This document shows, in pieces, positions 15,097-23,447 of a stretch of 64,000 nt of DNA. The translations under genes and the position numbers were made by a program. The notes below the pieces were generated by a model, which saw only the letters and a program-made list of their open reading frames with translations, searched no databases and was not told the DNA's origin. This DNA comes from Catenulispora acidiphila DSM 44928 (GTDB lineage: Bacteria > Actinomycetota > Actinomycetes > Streptomycetales > Catenulisporaceae): positions 2,046,001 through 2,110,000 of the forward strand of contig NC_013131.1 of assembly GCF_000024025.1 (NCBI RefSeq), in the 5' to 3' direction. Position 1 is the stretch's first letter, and each line of letters begins with the position of its first letter.

Positions 15097-18081
15097 ATGA
15101 CGGAGACGGCTAGCGGACCGCGCGGCGCGGCGTCGGCCCGCGGCAACGGGAAGGCTCCCATGAAGCCCGGGCAGGTCGTGCCCGCCCCGGGTGTTTCCCA
15201 TGAGGCGAAGGCTCCCGCCAAGGGCGGCAAGGGCATGACGATCCAGCGGATCCACACTAAGCCCGGCGTGCACCCCTACGACGAGGTCGTCTGGGAGCGC
15301 CGCGACGTCGTGATGACCAACTGGCGCGACGGCTCGGTCAACTTCGAGCAGAAGGGCGTGGAGTTCCCCGGCTTCTGGTCGGTCAACGCCGCGAACATCG
15401 TCACCACCAAGTACTTCCGCGGCGCCGTGGGCACCCCGGTCCGCGAGTGGTCGCTCAAGCAGCTGATCGACCGGATCGTGAAGACCTACCGCAAGGGCGG
15501 CGAGGACCACGGGTACTTCGCGACGCCGCAGGACGCGGAGATCTTCGAGCACGAGCTCGCCCACGCGCTCCTGCACCAGATGTTCGCCTTCAACTCCCCG
15601 GTCTGGTTCAACGTCGGCACCAAGTCCCCGCAGCAGGTCTCGGCGTGCTTCATCCTGTCGGTCGACGACTCGATGGACTCGATCCTGAACTGGTACCGCG
15701 AGGAGGGGCTGATCTTCAAGGGCGGCTCCGGCGCCGGCCTGAACCTGTCCCGCATCCGCTCCTCCAAGGAGCTGCTGTCCTCCGGCGGCAACGCCAGCGG
15801 CCCGGTCTCCTTCATGCGCGGCGCCGACGCCTCGGCCGGCACCATCAAGTCCGGCGGCGCGACCCGCCGCGCGGCCAAGATGGTCGTGCTGGACGTGGAC
15901 CACCCGGACATCGAGGAGTTCGTCCAGACCAAGGCGCGCGAGGAGGACAAGATCCGCGCGCTGCGCGACGCCGGGTTCGACATGGACCTCGGCGGCAAGG
16001 ACATCACCAGCGTCCAGTACCAGAACGCGAACAACTCGGTCCGCGTCACCGACGAGTTCATGCACGCGGTGCAGAACACCGAGCGCTTCGGGCTGCGCGC
16101 CCGGCAGACCGGCGAGGTCATCGAGACCCTCGACGCCAAGCAGCTGTTCCGCGACATCGCGAAGGCCGCGTGGGAGTGCGCGGACCCCGGGCTGCAGTAC
16201 GACGACACCATCAACGCCTGGCACACCAACCCCGAGACCGGCCGCATCACCGCGTCCAACCCGTGCTCGGAGTACCTGTCGCTGGACAACTCCTCGTGCA
16301 ACCTGGCCTCGCTGAACCTGATGAAGTTCCTGCGCGAGGACGACACCTTCGACACCGAGACCTTCGTGAAGATGGTCGAGCTGGTCATCACCGCGATGGA
16401 CATCTCCATCAGCTTCGCGGACTTCCCGACCCCGGAGATCGGCCAGACCACCCGCGACTTCCGCCAGCTGGGCATCGGCTACGCCAACCTCGGCGCGCTG
16501 CTGATGGCCACCGGCCACGCCTACGACTCCGAGGGCGGCCGGGCCATCGCCGCGGCGATCACCTCGCTGATGACCGGCGTGGCCTACCGCCGCTCGGCCG
16601 AGCTGGCCGGCGTGGTCGGCCCGTACAACGGCTTCGCCCGCAACGCCAAGCCGCACGCGGCCGTGATGCGCAAGCACGCCGACGCCGCGGACGCCTACGT
16701 GCCCTTCGAGGACTTCGACAAGCAGATCCTCGAGCTCTCGCGCACCGAGTGGCAGCGCGGCAACGAGATCGGCGCGGCCAACGGCTGGCGCAACGCCCAG
16801 GCCTCGCTCCTGGCGCCGACCGGCACCATCGGCTTCATGATGGACGTCGACACCACCGGCGTGGAGCCCGACCTGGCGCTGGTGAAGTTCAAGAAGCTCG
16901 TCGGCGGCGGCTCGATGCAGATCGTGAACAACACCGTCCCGCGCGCCCTGAAGCGCCTGGGCTACCAGCAGGAGCAGATCGAGGCCATCGTCGAGTACAT
17001 CGGCGAGCAGGGCCACGTCGTCGACGCACCGGGTCTGAAGCCCGAGCACTACTCGGTCTTCGACTGCGCGATGGGCGAGCGCTCGATCGCCCCGATGGGC
17101 CACGTCCGCATGATGGCGGCGATCCAGCCCTTCCTGTCCGGCGCCATCTCCAAGACGGTGAACATGCCGGAGGAGGCCTCGATCGAGGACGTCGAGGAGA
17201 TCTACTTCGAGGGCTGGAAGCTCGGCCTGAAGGCCCTGGCGATCTACCGCAACAACTGCAAGGTCGGCCAGCCGCTGCAGGACGCCAAGGGCCAAAAGGC
17301 CGCCGCGGCCGCCGCCGCATCGGTCGCCGCCGCCACCGCGCCGGCCGCCGCAACCGCCACCGGCACCTCGCCCGCAGCCGCCACCCTGTACGCCCAGCCG
17401 GTCCGCAAGCGCCTGGGCAAGAACCGCCGCGGCATCACCAGCTCCTTCTCCGTGGGCGGCGCCGAAGGCTACATGACGGCGAACTCCTACACCGACGGCG
17501 ACCTCGGCGAAGTCTTCCTGAAGATGTCGAAGCAGGGCTCAACCCTCGCCGGCATGATGGACGCCTTCTCCATCGCCATCTCAGTGGGCCTGCAATACGG
17601 AGTCCCCCTCGAGACCTACGTCGCCAAGTTCACCAACATGCGCTTCGAACCCGCCGGCATGACCGACGACCCCGACGTCCGCATGGCCCAGTCGATCATC
17701 GACTACATCTTCCGCCGCCTAGCCCTGGACCACCTGGACTTCGACACCCGAGCCGCCTACGGCATCTACACCAACGAAGAACGCCAGCGCCAGCTCGAAA
17801 CCGGCAGCTACCTCCCCGACGAGGACCAGCAACTAGACCACGAAACCCTCGCCCAATCCGCCCCCATAGAGCACCGGACCGAACCGGCCGCCCCGGCAAA
17901 AAAGACCGACCCCACCACCCTCCCCGCCCCCAAGAGCATCGGCTCCTCCACAGAACTCCTGGAGGCCAAGCTCGGCTACGCCGCCGACGCCCCGCTCTGC
18001 CTGACCTGCGGGACGAAGATGCGCCCTTCGGGCAGCTGCTACGTGTGCGAGGGGTGTGGGTCTACGAGCGGGTGCAGCTGA
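15097..18081 (+). CDS. nrdJ: Vitamin B12-dependent ribonucleoside-diphosphate reductase (class II)
   Basis: Makes deoxyribonucleotides using adenosylcobalamin, without oxygen dependence. It has 994 residues, close to actinobacterial NrdJ. Active-site segments are SACFILSVDDSMD (redox Cys184), NPCSEY (C390, E392) and NSSCNLASLN (Cys401). The C-terminus has CLTCGTKM and YVCEGCGSTSGC, the redox-active Cys-rich tail. An Ala/Thr-rich linker at about residues 732-765 separates the body from the last domain. ATG 15097 has GGGAGAGGGA just upstream; an in-frame start 13 codons earlier lacks one. Codon use changes from about 17,470 onwards to more A-ending and CTA codons. cobU/T/S in the same window supply late steps of its cofactor. 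Confidence 0.96.
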   Translation: MTETASGPRGAASARGNGKAPMKPGQVVPAPGVSHEAKAPAKGGKGMTIQRIHTKPGVHPYDEVVWERRDVVMTNWRDGSVNFEQKGVEFPGFWSVNAANIVTTKYFRGAVGTPVREWSLKQLIDRIVKTYRKGGEDHGYFATPQDAEIFEHELAHALLHQMFAFNSPVWFNVGTKSPQQVSACFILSVDDSMDSILNWYREEGLIFKGGSGAGLNLSRIRSSKELLSSGGNASGPVSFMRGADASAGTIKSGGATRRAAKMVVLDVDHPDIEEFVQTKAREEDKIRALRDAGFDMDLGGKDITSVQYQNANNSVRVTDEFMHAVQNTERFGLRARQTGEVIETLDAKQLFRDIAKAAWECADPGLQYDDTINAWHTNPETGRITASNPCSEYLSLDNSSCNLASLNLMKFLREDDTFDTETFVKMVELVITAMDISISFADFPTPEIGQTTRDFRQLGIGYANLGALLMATGHAYDSEGGRAIAAAITSLMTGVAYRRSAELAGVVGPYNGFARNAKPHAAVMRKHADAADAYVPFEDFDKQILELSRTEWQRGNEIGAANGWRNAQASLLAPTGTIGFMMDVDTTGVEPDLALVKFKKLVGGGSMQIVNNTVPRALKRLGYQQEQIEAIVEYIGEQGHVVDAPGLKPEHYSVFDCAMGERSIAPMGHVRMMAAIQPFLSGAISKTVNMPEEASIEDVEEIYFEGWKLGLKALAIYRNNCKVGQPLQDAKGQKAAAAAAASVAAATAPAAATATGTSPAAATLYAQPVRKRLGKNRRGITSSFSVGGAEGYMTANSYTDGDLGEVFLKMSKQGSTLAGMMDAFSIAISVGLQYGVPLETYVAKFTNMRFEPAGMTDDPDVRMAQSIIDYIFRRLALDHLDFDTRAAYGIYTNEERQRQLETGSYLPDEDQQLDHETLAQSAPIEHRTEPAAPAKKTDPTTLPAPKSIGSSTELLEAKLGYAADAPLCLTCGTKMRPSGSCYVCEGCGSTSGCS

Positions 18082-18117
18082 GCCTGCTCGCTGTTGAACA
18101 GTAAGAGGCCCGCCTCA

Positions 18118-18151
18118 CGGGGGAAGTCGACGATCGCGTCGGCTTCCCCCG
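18118..18151 (+). terminator. Strong hairpin terminator after nrdJ
   Basis: CGGGGGAAGTCGAC (18118-18131) pairs with GTCGGCTTCCCCCG (18138-18151) with one G-T pair and a 6-base loop, 37 bp after the nrdJ stop. Confidence 0.8.
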
Positions 18152-18221
18152 GTTCGATCTCCGGGCGTGTTCGTCTAACGCAGAACCACCTGCCGGTCGT
18201 GTCGCAACTGCGGGCTTCCGT

Positions 18222-18246
18222 CTACTTGATAAGTTCAATTAAGTAG
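18222..18246. promoter_or_regulatory. AT-rich palindrome in front of the Fic gene
   Basis: CTACTT (18222-18227) and AAGTAG (18241-18246) flank a TTGA/TCAA inner repeat in an unusually AT-rich 25-bp stretch, 49 bp before the Fic start. It may contain the promoter and an operator. No binding protein can be named. Confidence 0.45.
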
Positions 18247-18294
18247 CAGGATGGTGTATCAAAAGAGGCGTCCGGCCAGATAGGAGCGCGTGCG

Positions 18295-19332
18295 GTGGTA
18301 GGCAGAGGACGTCCGAGCCGAGCGACCGTGTACGAGCGTCTCGATCGGGCATTGACGGAGCTCAATGACCGATTCGGCGGGCTGCCGAGTCCGAAGGAGG
18401 CCCAGTCGATCTGGGACGACATCTGGCATCTGGAAGCACACCACTCCACGGCGCTGGAGGGGAACACGCTCGTCCTTCGCGAGGTGCAGACGCTTTTGGA
18501 ACAGGGCCGGGCTGTCGGAGCCAAGCCGCTCAGGGAGTACAACGAGGTGCGCGGTTACGCTGATGCCGCGCAGTGGGTCTACGGCCAAGCTTTGGAACCG
18601 GGGGATTGGCACGACGGCCGACTTCTCACGCTTGCCGAAGTCCGCCAGGTGCATCACGCAGCCATGACCCCCGTATGGGATGTGGCGCCGCACCCGGATG
18701 CGAAGAGCAGCGAAGGACCGGGAAGCTTTCGCGAGCACGACATCCATCCATTCTCGGCGGGCATGATCCCGCCTGCGTGGCCGCTTGTGCCTGAGAGAAT
18801 GCAGGGGTGGGTCTCGGAGGTGTGCCTCGCCGGTGAACGGCTCGCAGTCGCGGCGCCGGATCAACCGCTCCCGGAAGTGTTGGCGCGCTTGCACAACGAG
18901 TTCGAGCGGGTGCATCCGTTCATCGATGGGAATGGCCGAACAGGGCGGCTGGTCCTGAACCTCGTGCTTGTCAGGCTTGGGTACCCTCCGGTTGTCATCT
19001 TCAAGCGACAACGCGAGGCATACCTGTCGGCGATGCAACGCGCCGACACCGGCGACTACGGTTCGCTGGGAGAGCTGATCGCCCGAGCGATGATCGACAG
19101 CCTCAACAGCTTTATTGTGCCGAACGTCGCCGGCCCGGCTCGCTTGGTACCGCTCGCGGCTTTGGTTGACAGAACGACAACCCTGGCCGCCTTACGGCAG
19201 GCGGCCCAGCGAGGTCGGCTCGACGCTGTGCAGGGGTCCGACGGCGTATGGAGAAGTTCGCGCAAAGCGGTCGACGCCTACAAGGCGTCCAAACATCAGC
19301 GACGCCCGACAAATACCGCGGCTTCCGAATAA
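18295..19332 (+). CDS. Fic family protein with N-terminal inhibitory motif (likely AMPylator)
   Basis: A 345-residue Fic protein predicted to transfer AMP from ATP to a target hydroxyl. The active-site motif HPFIDGNGRTGR (207-218) is complete, including His207 and the two arginines. STALEGN (51-57) matches the autoinhibitory motif (S/T)xxxE(G/N) placed N-terminal to the Fic core, so the protein should be self-inhibited (class II). After the core comes a C-terminal segment of about 80 residues (VDRTTTLAALRQAAQRGRL, then VWRSSRKAVDAY) that looks like a winged-helix or HTH-type domain. GTG 18295 has TAGGAG 8 bases upstream. It is a single gene between nrdJ and a convergent dioxygenase; no antitoxin gene is present. 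Confidence 0.92.
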   Translation: MVGRGRPSRATVYERLDRALTELNDRFGGLPSPKEAQSIWDDIWHLEAHHSTALEGNTLVLREVQTLLEQGRAVGAKPLREYNEVRGYADAAQWVYGQALEPGDWHDGRLLTLAEVRQVHHAAMTPVWDVAPHPDAKSSEGPGSFREHDIHPFSAGMIPPAWPLVPERMQGWVSEVCLAGERLAVAAPDQPLPEVLARLHNEFERVHPFIDGNGRTGRLVLNLVLVRLGYPPVVIFKRQREAYLSAMQRADTGDYGSLGELIARAMIDSLNSFIVPNVAGPARLVPLAALVDRTTTLAALRQAAQRGRLDAVQGSDGVWRSSRKAVDAYKASKHQRRPTNTAASE

Positions 19333-19345
19333 GGCGCCGCCCCGA

Positions 19346-20155
19346 TCACCCCACCTGCACCGACCGCTTAGCCAACCCCATCCAAAACCCATCGATCACC
19401 GACCGCTGCGTCCCCAACTCCGCCTCCGCAGCGCCGAGCGTCACGAACAGGGGCGCGAAGTGCTCGGTTCGCGGGTGCGCCAGCTTTCCGGCCGGTGCCT
19501 TGTTCTCGAAGTCGAGGAGGGCGTCGACGTCGGCGGCGGCGAGGGCTTGGTGGCCCCAGTCGTCGAATTCGGACATCACCGAGTGGACTTTGCCGTCCTG
19601 GCTCAGGGCTCGGAGGTTGTGGGTGAAGAAGCCGCTGCCGATGATCAGGACGCCTTCGTCGCGCAGGGGTGCGAGGCGGCGGCCGATGGCCATCAGCTGT
19701 GAGGGCTCCAGGGTCGGCATCGATACCTGCAGGACCGGGACGTCCGCCTGCGGGTACATCTCCACCAGGGGGACGTACGCGCCGTGGTCGAGTCCGCGGG
19801 CCGGCTCGTCCTGCACCTCCAGGCCCGGGGCGTGCAGCATCTTGCGGACCGAGTCCGCTAGGGCCGGCGCTCCTGGGGCGCGGTACGTGACCTCGTAGTA
19901 GTGCTGCGGGAAGCCCCAGAAGTCGTAGACCAGGGGGACGGTCGTGGTGGCGCCGAGTGCCAGCGGCGCCTCCTCCCAGTGGGCCGACACCATCAGGATC
20001 GCCTTCGGCTTCGGGAGGTTCGCCGACCAGGCCGCGAGCTGGCTCGGCCACAGGGGGTCGTCGGCCAGGGGCGGTGCGCCGTGGCTCAGGTAGATCGCGG
20101 GCATCCGTTCGGGGGACGCGGTGGACGCGGTGGACGTGTTCATGTCGGCGGTCAT
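19346..20155 (-). CDS. DODA-type extradiol ring-cleavage dioxygenase (LigB superfamily)
   Basis: A class III extradiol dioxygenase-fold protein of 269 residues, similar to bacterial YgiD/4,5-DOPA dioxygenases. Metal and catalytic positions are visible: YLSHGAPPL (His25), SAHWEE (His59), GLDHGAYVPL (His124), FFTHNLR (His179) and EHFAPLF (His232). The substrate is presumably a catechol but cannot be read from sequence. The first 17 residues are Ser/Thr-rich and ATGs at residues 5 or 18 are alternative starts. The gene lies 33 bases after a GTP cyclohydrolase II gene and probably shares its MarR-controlled promoter. Confidence 0.88.
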   Translation of the reverse strand: MTADMNTSTASTASPERMPAIYLSHGAPPLADDPLWPSQLAAWSANLPKPKAILMVSAHWEEAPLALGATTTVPLVYDFWGFPQHYYEVTYRAPGAPALADSVRKMLHAPGLEVQDEPARGLDHGAYVPLVEMYPQADVPVLQVSMPTLEPSQLMAIGRRLAPLRDEGVLIIGSGFFTHNLRALSQDGKVHSVMSEFDDWGHQALAAADVDALLDFENKAPAGKLAHPRTEHFAPLFVTLGAAEAELGTQRSVIDGFWMGLAKRSVQVG

Positions 20156-20188
20156 GGCCTCTTGCCTCTCCCGGGGTTCGTCGGTGCC

Positions 20189-20878
20189 TCAGGCCACGGA
20201 CAGCACGTCGTCCAGCACGATGCTGTGCCGCGTGTGCTCGACCTTGGCCCGGAGGTAGCGGAGGTTGTGGGCGGTGGCGTGGGCGCCGGTGGGCACGCGC
20301 TCGGTGACGGTCACGTGCAGACCGGCCAGTTGTGCCTCTTTGTCCGGATTGTTCGACAGGAGGTGCACGCTGTCCACACCGAGCGCGGTCAGCATCTGTG
20401 CTGCGACGGTGTAGTCGCGCGCGTCCTCCGGCAGGCCGAGGGCGACGTTGGCCTGGTAGGTGTCCAGTCCCGCGTCCTGGAGGGCGTAGGCGTCGAGCTT
20501 GTTGTACAGGCCGATGCCGCGTCCCTCCTGCCGCAGGTAGAGCAGGTAGCCGCCGGCCTCGGCGATGCGCTCGACGGATTCGCGCAGCTGGGGACCGCAG
20601 TCGCAGCGGGCCGAGCCGAAGACGTCGCCGGTCAGGCACTCCGAGTGCATCCGCACCAGGGGCGTGCGGCCGGGCTCGCCGAGCACGACGGCCAGGTGTT
20701 CCCCGCCGTCGACCAGGCCGTGGAAGGTCACCAGCTCGGCCTCGACGCTGTAGCCGTCGCCGAATCGGAGCGGCACGCGCACGCGGGTGCGGATCGTCGC
20801 CTCCGGCGTCGCGTGCTCCACGCTCGCGGCCTCGGCTGTCTCAGGCTCCGTCGTGGCGGCCTCGGGTGTCTGGTTCAT
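20189..20878 (-). CDS. ribA: GTP cyclohydrolase II, monofunctional
   Basis: Catalyses the first step of riboflavin and related pathways (GTP to a diaminopyrimidine, formate and pyrophosphate). It has 229 residues, covering only the RibA domain and no RibB domain. The zinc cysteines are C81, C92 and C94 in CLTGDVFGSARCDCG, followed by LRQEGRGIGLYNKLDAYALQ and the catalytic RDYTVAAQML segment. Residues 1-30 are a Glu/Ala/Thr-rich extension. Being next to a MarR regulator and a ring-cleaving dioxygenase rather than other rib genes, it may supply an inducible pathway or extra flavin. Two palindromic sites lie within 84 bp upstream. Confidence 0.92.
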   Translation of the reverse strand: MNQTPEAATTEPETAEAASVEHATPEATIRTRVRVPLRFGDGYSVEAELVTFHGLVDGGEHLAVVLGEPGRTPLVRMHSECLTGDVFGSARCDCGPQLRESVERIAEAGGYLLYLRQEGRGIGLYNKLDAYALQDAGLDTYQANVALGLPEDARDYTVAAQMLTALGVDSVHLLSNNPDKEAQLAGLHVTVTERVPTGAHATAHNLRYLRAKVEHTRHSIVLDDVLSVA

Positions 20879-20900
20879 GGCACGGGTCCCTCCGTGGCGA

Positions 20901-20961
20901 GTTGTTCCAATTCGAACAACCGGCGTTCGGCGCGAGCTTAGACCGTCGTTCGAATTTGAAC
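20901..20961. promoter_or_regulatory. Paired MarR-type operators upstream of ribA
   Basis: GTTGTTCCAATTCGAACAAC (20901-20920) is an 18-of-20 palindrome, and GTTCGAATTTGAAC (20948-20961) is a related one. Both contain TTC-N-AATT-N-GAA and are 44 bp apart. They sit between marR and ribA, just upstream of ribA, so the adjacent MarR protein is the obvious candidate ligand. Confidence 0.7.
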
Positions 20962-20981
20962 AAACCCCACCCGCCCCGGGG

Positions 20982-21440
20982 CTATTCCCGCAGCCGCCGC
21001 GCGACCTCGCCGAGCCCGTCGGCCAGCACCGCGAGCTGCTCGGGGGTCAGCACGTCGATGAGCGCCTCCCGCACCACCGCAACGTGTCCGGGTGCCGCCT
21101 GCTCCAACTTCGCGCGCCCGGCGTCGGTCAGCACCGCGAACACCCCGCGCACGTCGGTCGGGCACGACCGCCGCTCGGTCAGCCCCGCCTTCTCCAGCTG
21201 CGTCATCTGGTACGTCAGCCCGCTCTTGGAGTTCAGCAGCGCTTCGGCGAGCTCGGTCATCCGCAGCGACCCGTCAGGCGCCGCGGAGAGCCGCACCAGA
21301 ATCTCGTACTGGGTATGCGACAACCCCGCGTCCTCACGCAACTGGTGGTCGATCCGCCGCTCCACCAGAGCACTCGCGGCCAGGAAGCCCGTCCAGGCCG
21401 TCATCTCCTGATCGGACAGCCACCGCGGTTCGTCACCCAT
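20982..21440 (-). CDS. MarR family transcriptional regulator
   Basis: A 152-residue winged-helix repressor. The core reads HTQYEILVRLSAAPDGSLRM, TELAEALLNSKSGLTYQMTQLEKAG, then RRSCPTDVRGVFAVLTDAG, the usual MarR helices and wing. ATG 21440 is chosen because family members start about here; the open frame 34 codons further upstream is Arg-rich and overlaps the tetR end. It is the gene upstream of ribA and the dioxygenase on the same strand, and two matching palindromes lie between it and ribA. The ligand is unknown; phenols or quinones would suit a dioxygenase target (inference). Confidence 0.9.
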   Translation of the reverse strand: MGDEPRWLSDQEMTAWTGFLAASALVERRIDHQLREDAGLSHTQYEILVRLSAAPDGSLRMTELAEALLNSKSGLTYQMTQLEKAGLTERRSCPTDVRGVFAVLTDAGRAKLEQAAPGHVAVVREALIDVLTPEQLAVLADGLGEVARRLRE

Positions 21441-21484
21441 GCGGCGATTGTAACGACCGTGGATCCGCTGACGTCGCGGCCTCC

Positions 21485-22303
21485 TCAGTGCCGTGCGAGC
21501 CCCATCCCCACCGCCATCTCCCGCACCTGCCGGTCGAACCACTCGCCCCGCTCGGTGAAGACCCGGTTGAGCCGTCCGAACACCTCGAAATTGACCGCGC
21601 CGAAGACGTGCGTGATGGCGCTCACGGCCGCCTCGACGGCCCGCGAATCCTCGGCGAACCCGATGCCGGCCGCGACGGCGCGGAGTTCCTCGGCATAGAC
21701 GGAGTTCTCCGTCGCGGGAAGCGCCGCGACTCCTTCAGCGGTGTGGAGCTTGCCCGCCGCTTCGGCTTCCGCGATGCACCGCGCCATGATGACGACGGTC
21801 CGCGACCCCGGTTCGACGGTGTCGTCGGGCGCCAGGTAGCCGGGAATCGGGCTGCCGTAGATGAGCGCGTACTCCGCCGGCTTGGCGATGGCCCAGCGCC
21901 GGACGGCATGGCAGACCGCGAACCAGCGCGCCAGGTACGCGTCGCGGCGGTCCACGCCGCCGTCCGCCTGCTCGACGACCCCGCTGAGGTCGTTGTACGC
22001 GTCGATGATCAGTGCGGTCAGCAGCTCGTCGCGACTCGGGAAGTACCGGTAGATCGCCGAGGAAACCATGCCCATGTCCCGGGCGACCGCGCGCAGCGAC
22101 AGCGCCGAGCCGTCGCGGGCCAGGTGGACCAGCGCGACTCGTTTGATCTCCTCCAGCATCTCCGCGCGGACTCTGGCCCGGATGGACGGTGCCGGGGTCT
22201 GTGCTGGATTCGGGGTCTGCGCTGGATTCGGGGTCTGTGCCGAGTTTGAGGACTGCGCTGAATCAGGAACTTGTGCTGACTTCGAAGTCTTCGCCGCGTC
22301 CAT
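21485..22303 (-). CDS. TetR family transcriptional regulator
   Basis: A 272-residue TetR-type repressor. After an unusual N-terminal tail with repeats of SAQTPNPAQ (residues 3-35), the HTH domain spans about 40-85 (RVALVHLARDG, LSLRAVARDMGMVSSAIYRYF). The C-terminal ligand domain resembles the WHG type. ATG 22303 is followed directly by the repeat tail; ATG or GTG codons upstream lie across the operator region and are unlikely. It is divergent from an NAD-dependent epimerase gene, and two identical 13-bp palindromes lie between the starts. The tail DNA is itself a short tandem repeat (about 22195-22260). Confidence 0.92.
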   Translation of the reverse strand: MDAAKTSKSAQVPDSAQSSNSAQTPNPAQTPNPAQTPAPSIRARVRAEMLEEIKRVALVHLARDGSALSLRAVARDMGMVSSAIYRYFPSRDELLTALIIDAYNDLSGVVEQADGGVDRRDAYLARWFAVCHAVRRWAIAKPAEYALIYGSPIPGYLAPDDTVEPGSRTVVIMARCIAEAEAAGKLHTAEGVAALPATENSVYAEELRAVAAGIGFAEDSRAVEAAVSAITHVFGAVNFEVFGRLNRVFTERGEWFDRQVREMAVGMGLARH

Positions 22304-22327
22304 ACCGGTGATTATCGCACACAGGCG

Positions 22328-22394
22328 AGAGCAGTGCTCTTGACAGCGTGCGGCGCTCCGGTGCACAGTGATGTCAACAGAGAGCAGTGCTCTC
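22328..22394. promoter_or_regulatory. Two identical operators in the tetR/epimerase divergent promoter
   Basis: AGAGCAGTGCTCT occurs at 22328-22340 and again at 22381-22393 (extended to GAGAGCAGTGCTCTC at 22380-22394). Each is a perfect palindrome around a central G, 53 bp apart (about five turns). The position between divergent genes is typical of TetR autoregulation plus control of the partner. Confidence 0.82.
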
Positions 22395-22443
22395 AAGGGG
22401 AAGCAACGCACACCGCATCGCCGGTGCAAGAGGAGTGGACATC

Positions 22444-23349
22444 ATGACGCTGCACGTCATCGTGGGTGCGGGACCGGTCGGCACGGCCACCGCGAAGCTG
22501 CTGGCCGACCGCGGCGAGCGGGTGCGCGTCGTGACGCGCAGCGGCTCCGGGCCCGAGCACGCGAGCATCGAGCGGGTCGCCGCCGACGCCACCGACGCCG
22601 AACGGCTCAGCGCGCTGACCGAGGGCGCCGCCGCGCTTTACAACTGCGCGAACCCGGCCTACCACCAGTGGCTCACCGACTGGCCGCCGCTGGCCGCGGC
22701 CCTGCTCACGGCGGCTGAGCGCAGCGGCGCGGTGCTCACCGTCGCCAACAACCTCTACGGCCACGGTCCGGTCACCGGCACGATCACCCCCGAGACCCCG
22801 CTGGCGGCGACGCACCCGAAGCTGAAGCTGCGCGCCGACATGTTCCGCGACGCGCTCGCACTGCACCAGGCCGGGCGGATCCGGATGACCGAGGTCCGCG
22901 CGAGCGACTACGTGGAAGCGAACTCAATCTTCTCTTACGTGCTGGCCAAGCCGCTGGACAACGGCAAGCGCGCCTACGTGCCGACCCCGCTGAACGTGAA
23001 GCACAGCTGGACCTCCATCGCCGACGTGGCCCGCACGCTGGCCCTGGTCTCCGGCGACGAGCGCGCCTGGGGGCAGGCGTGGCTGGTGCCGACCTCCGAG
23101 CCGCTGACCGTCAGGGAGCTGGCGGACCGGTACGTGGCCGCCAAGGGTCTGCCGCCGGCGAAGCTGACCAAGCTGCCGTACCCGGTGCTGTGGAGTGCGG
23201 GCCTGTTCGACAAGATGGCGAAGGAGCTGCGCACCACGCACTACCAGTTCGCCAAGCCCTTTACCTTGGACAGCACCCTGACTGAGAAGACCTTCGGTCT
23301 GGCGCCGACGCCGATCGACGAGGTGCTGCGGACGATGACCGTCGCGTGA
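22444..23349 (+). CDS. NAD(P)-dependent epimerase/reductase (atypical SDR)
   Basis: A 301-residue Rossmann-fold protein. The nucleotide-binding motif is VGAGPVGTATAKLLADRG (6-23), and the Lys/Tyr region is replaced by an atypical SDR pattern (ANNLYGHGPVTG, then YVEANSIFSYVLAKPL). It resembles NAD-dependent epimerase/dehydratases that are often controlled by a divergent TetR. The substrate is unknown. ATG 22444 places the Rossmann motif at the very N-terminus as expected; an in-frame start 19 codons upstream would overlap the second operator. Confidence 0.83.
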   Translation: MTLHVIVGAGPVGTATAKLLADRGERVRVVTRSGSGPEHASIERVAADATDAERLSALTEGAAALYNCANPAYHQWLTDWPPLAAALLTAAERSGAVLTVANNLYGHGPVTGTITPETPLAATHPKLKLRADMFRDALALHQAGRIRMTEVRASDYVEANSIFSYVLAKPLDNGKRAYVPTPLNVKHSWTSIADVARTLALVSGDERAWGQAWLVPTSEPLTVRELADRYVAAKGLPPAKLTKLPYPVLWSAGLFDKMAKELRTTHYQFAKPFTLDSTLTEKTFGLAPTPIDEVLRTMTVA

Positions 23350-23447
23350 ATCCCGACGTGCGCGTTCACCGTGCGTCGATCAAGGTGTCAGTGGTGATCC
23401 GTATCGTGAGGAACTCCTGATCGACCACGGTAAAAGGAGCGCGTGCC

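Noticed and set aside
20913-20929. CGAAC...GTTCG resembling an SOS box near ribA
   Set aside because: The spacer is 7 bp instead of 4, and it overlaps the better MarR-type palindrome.
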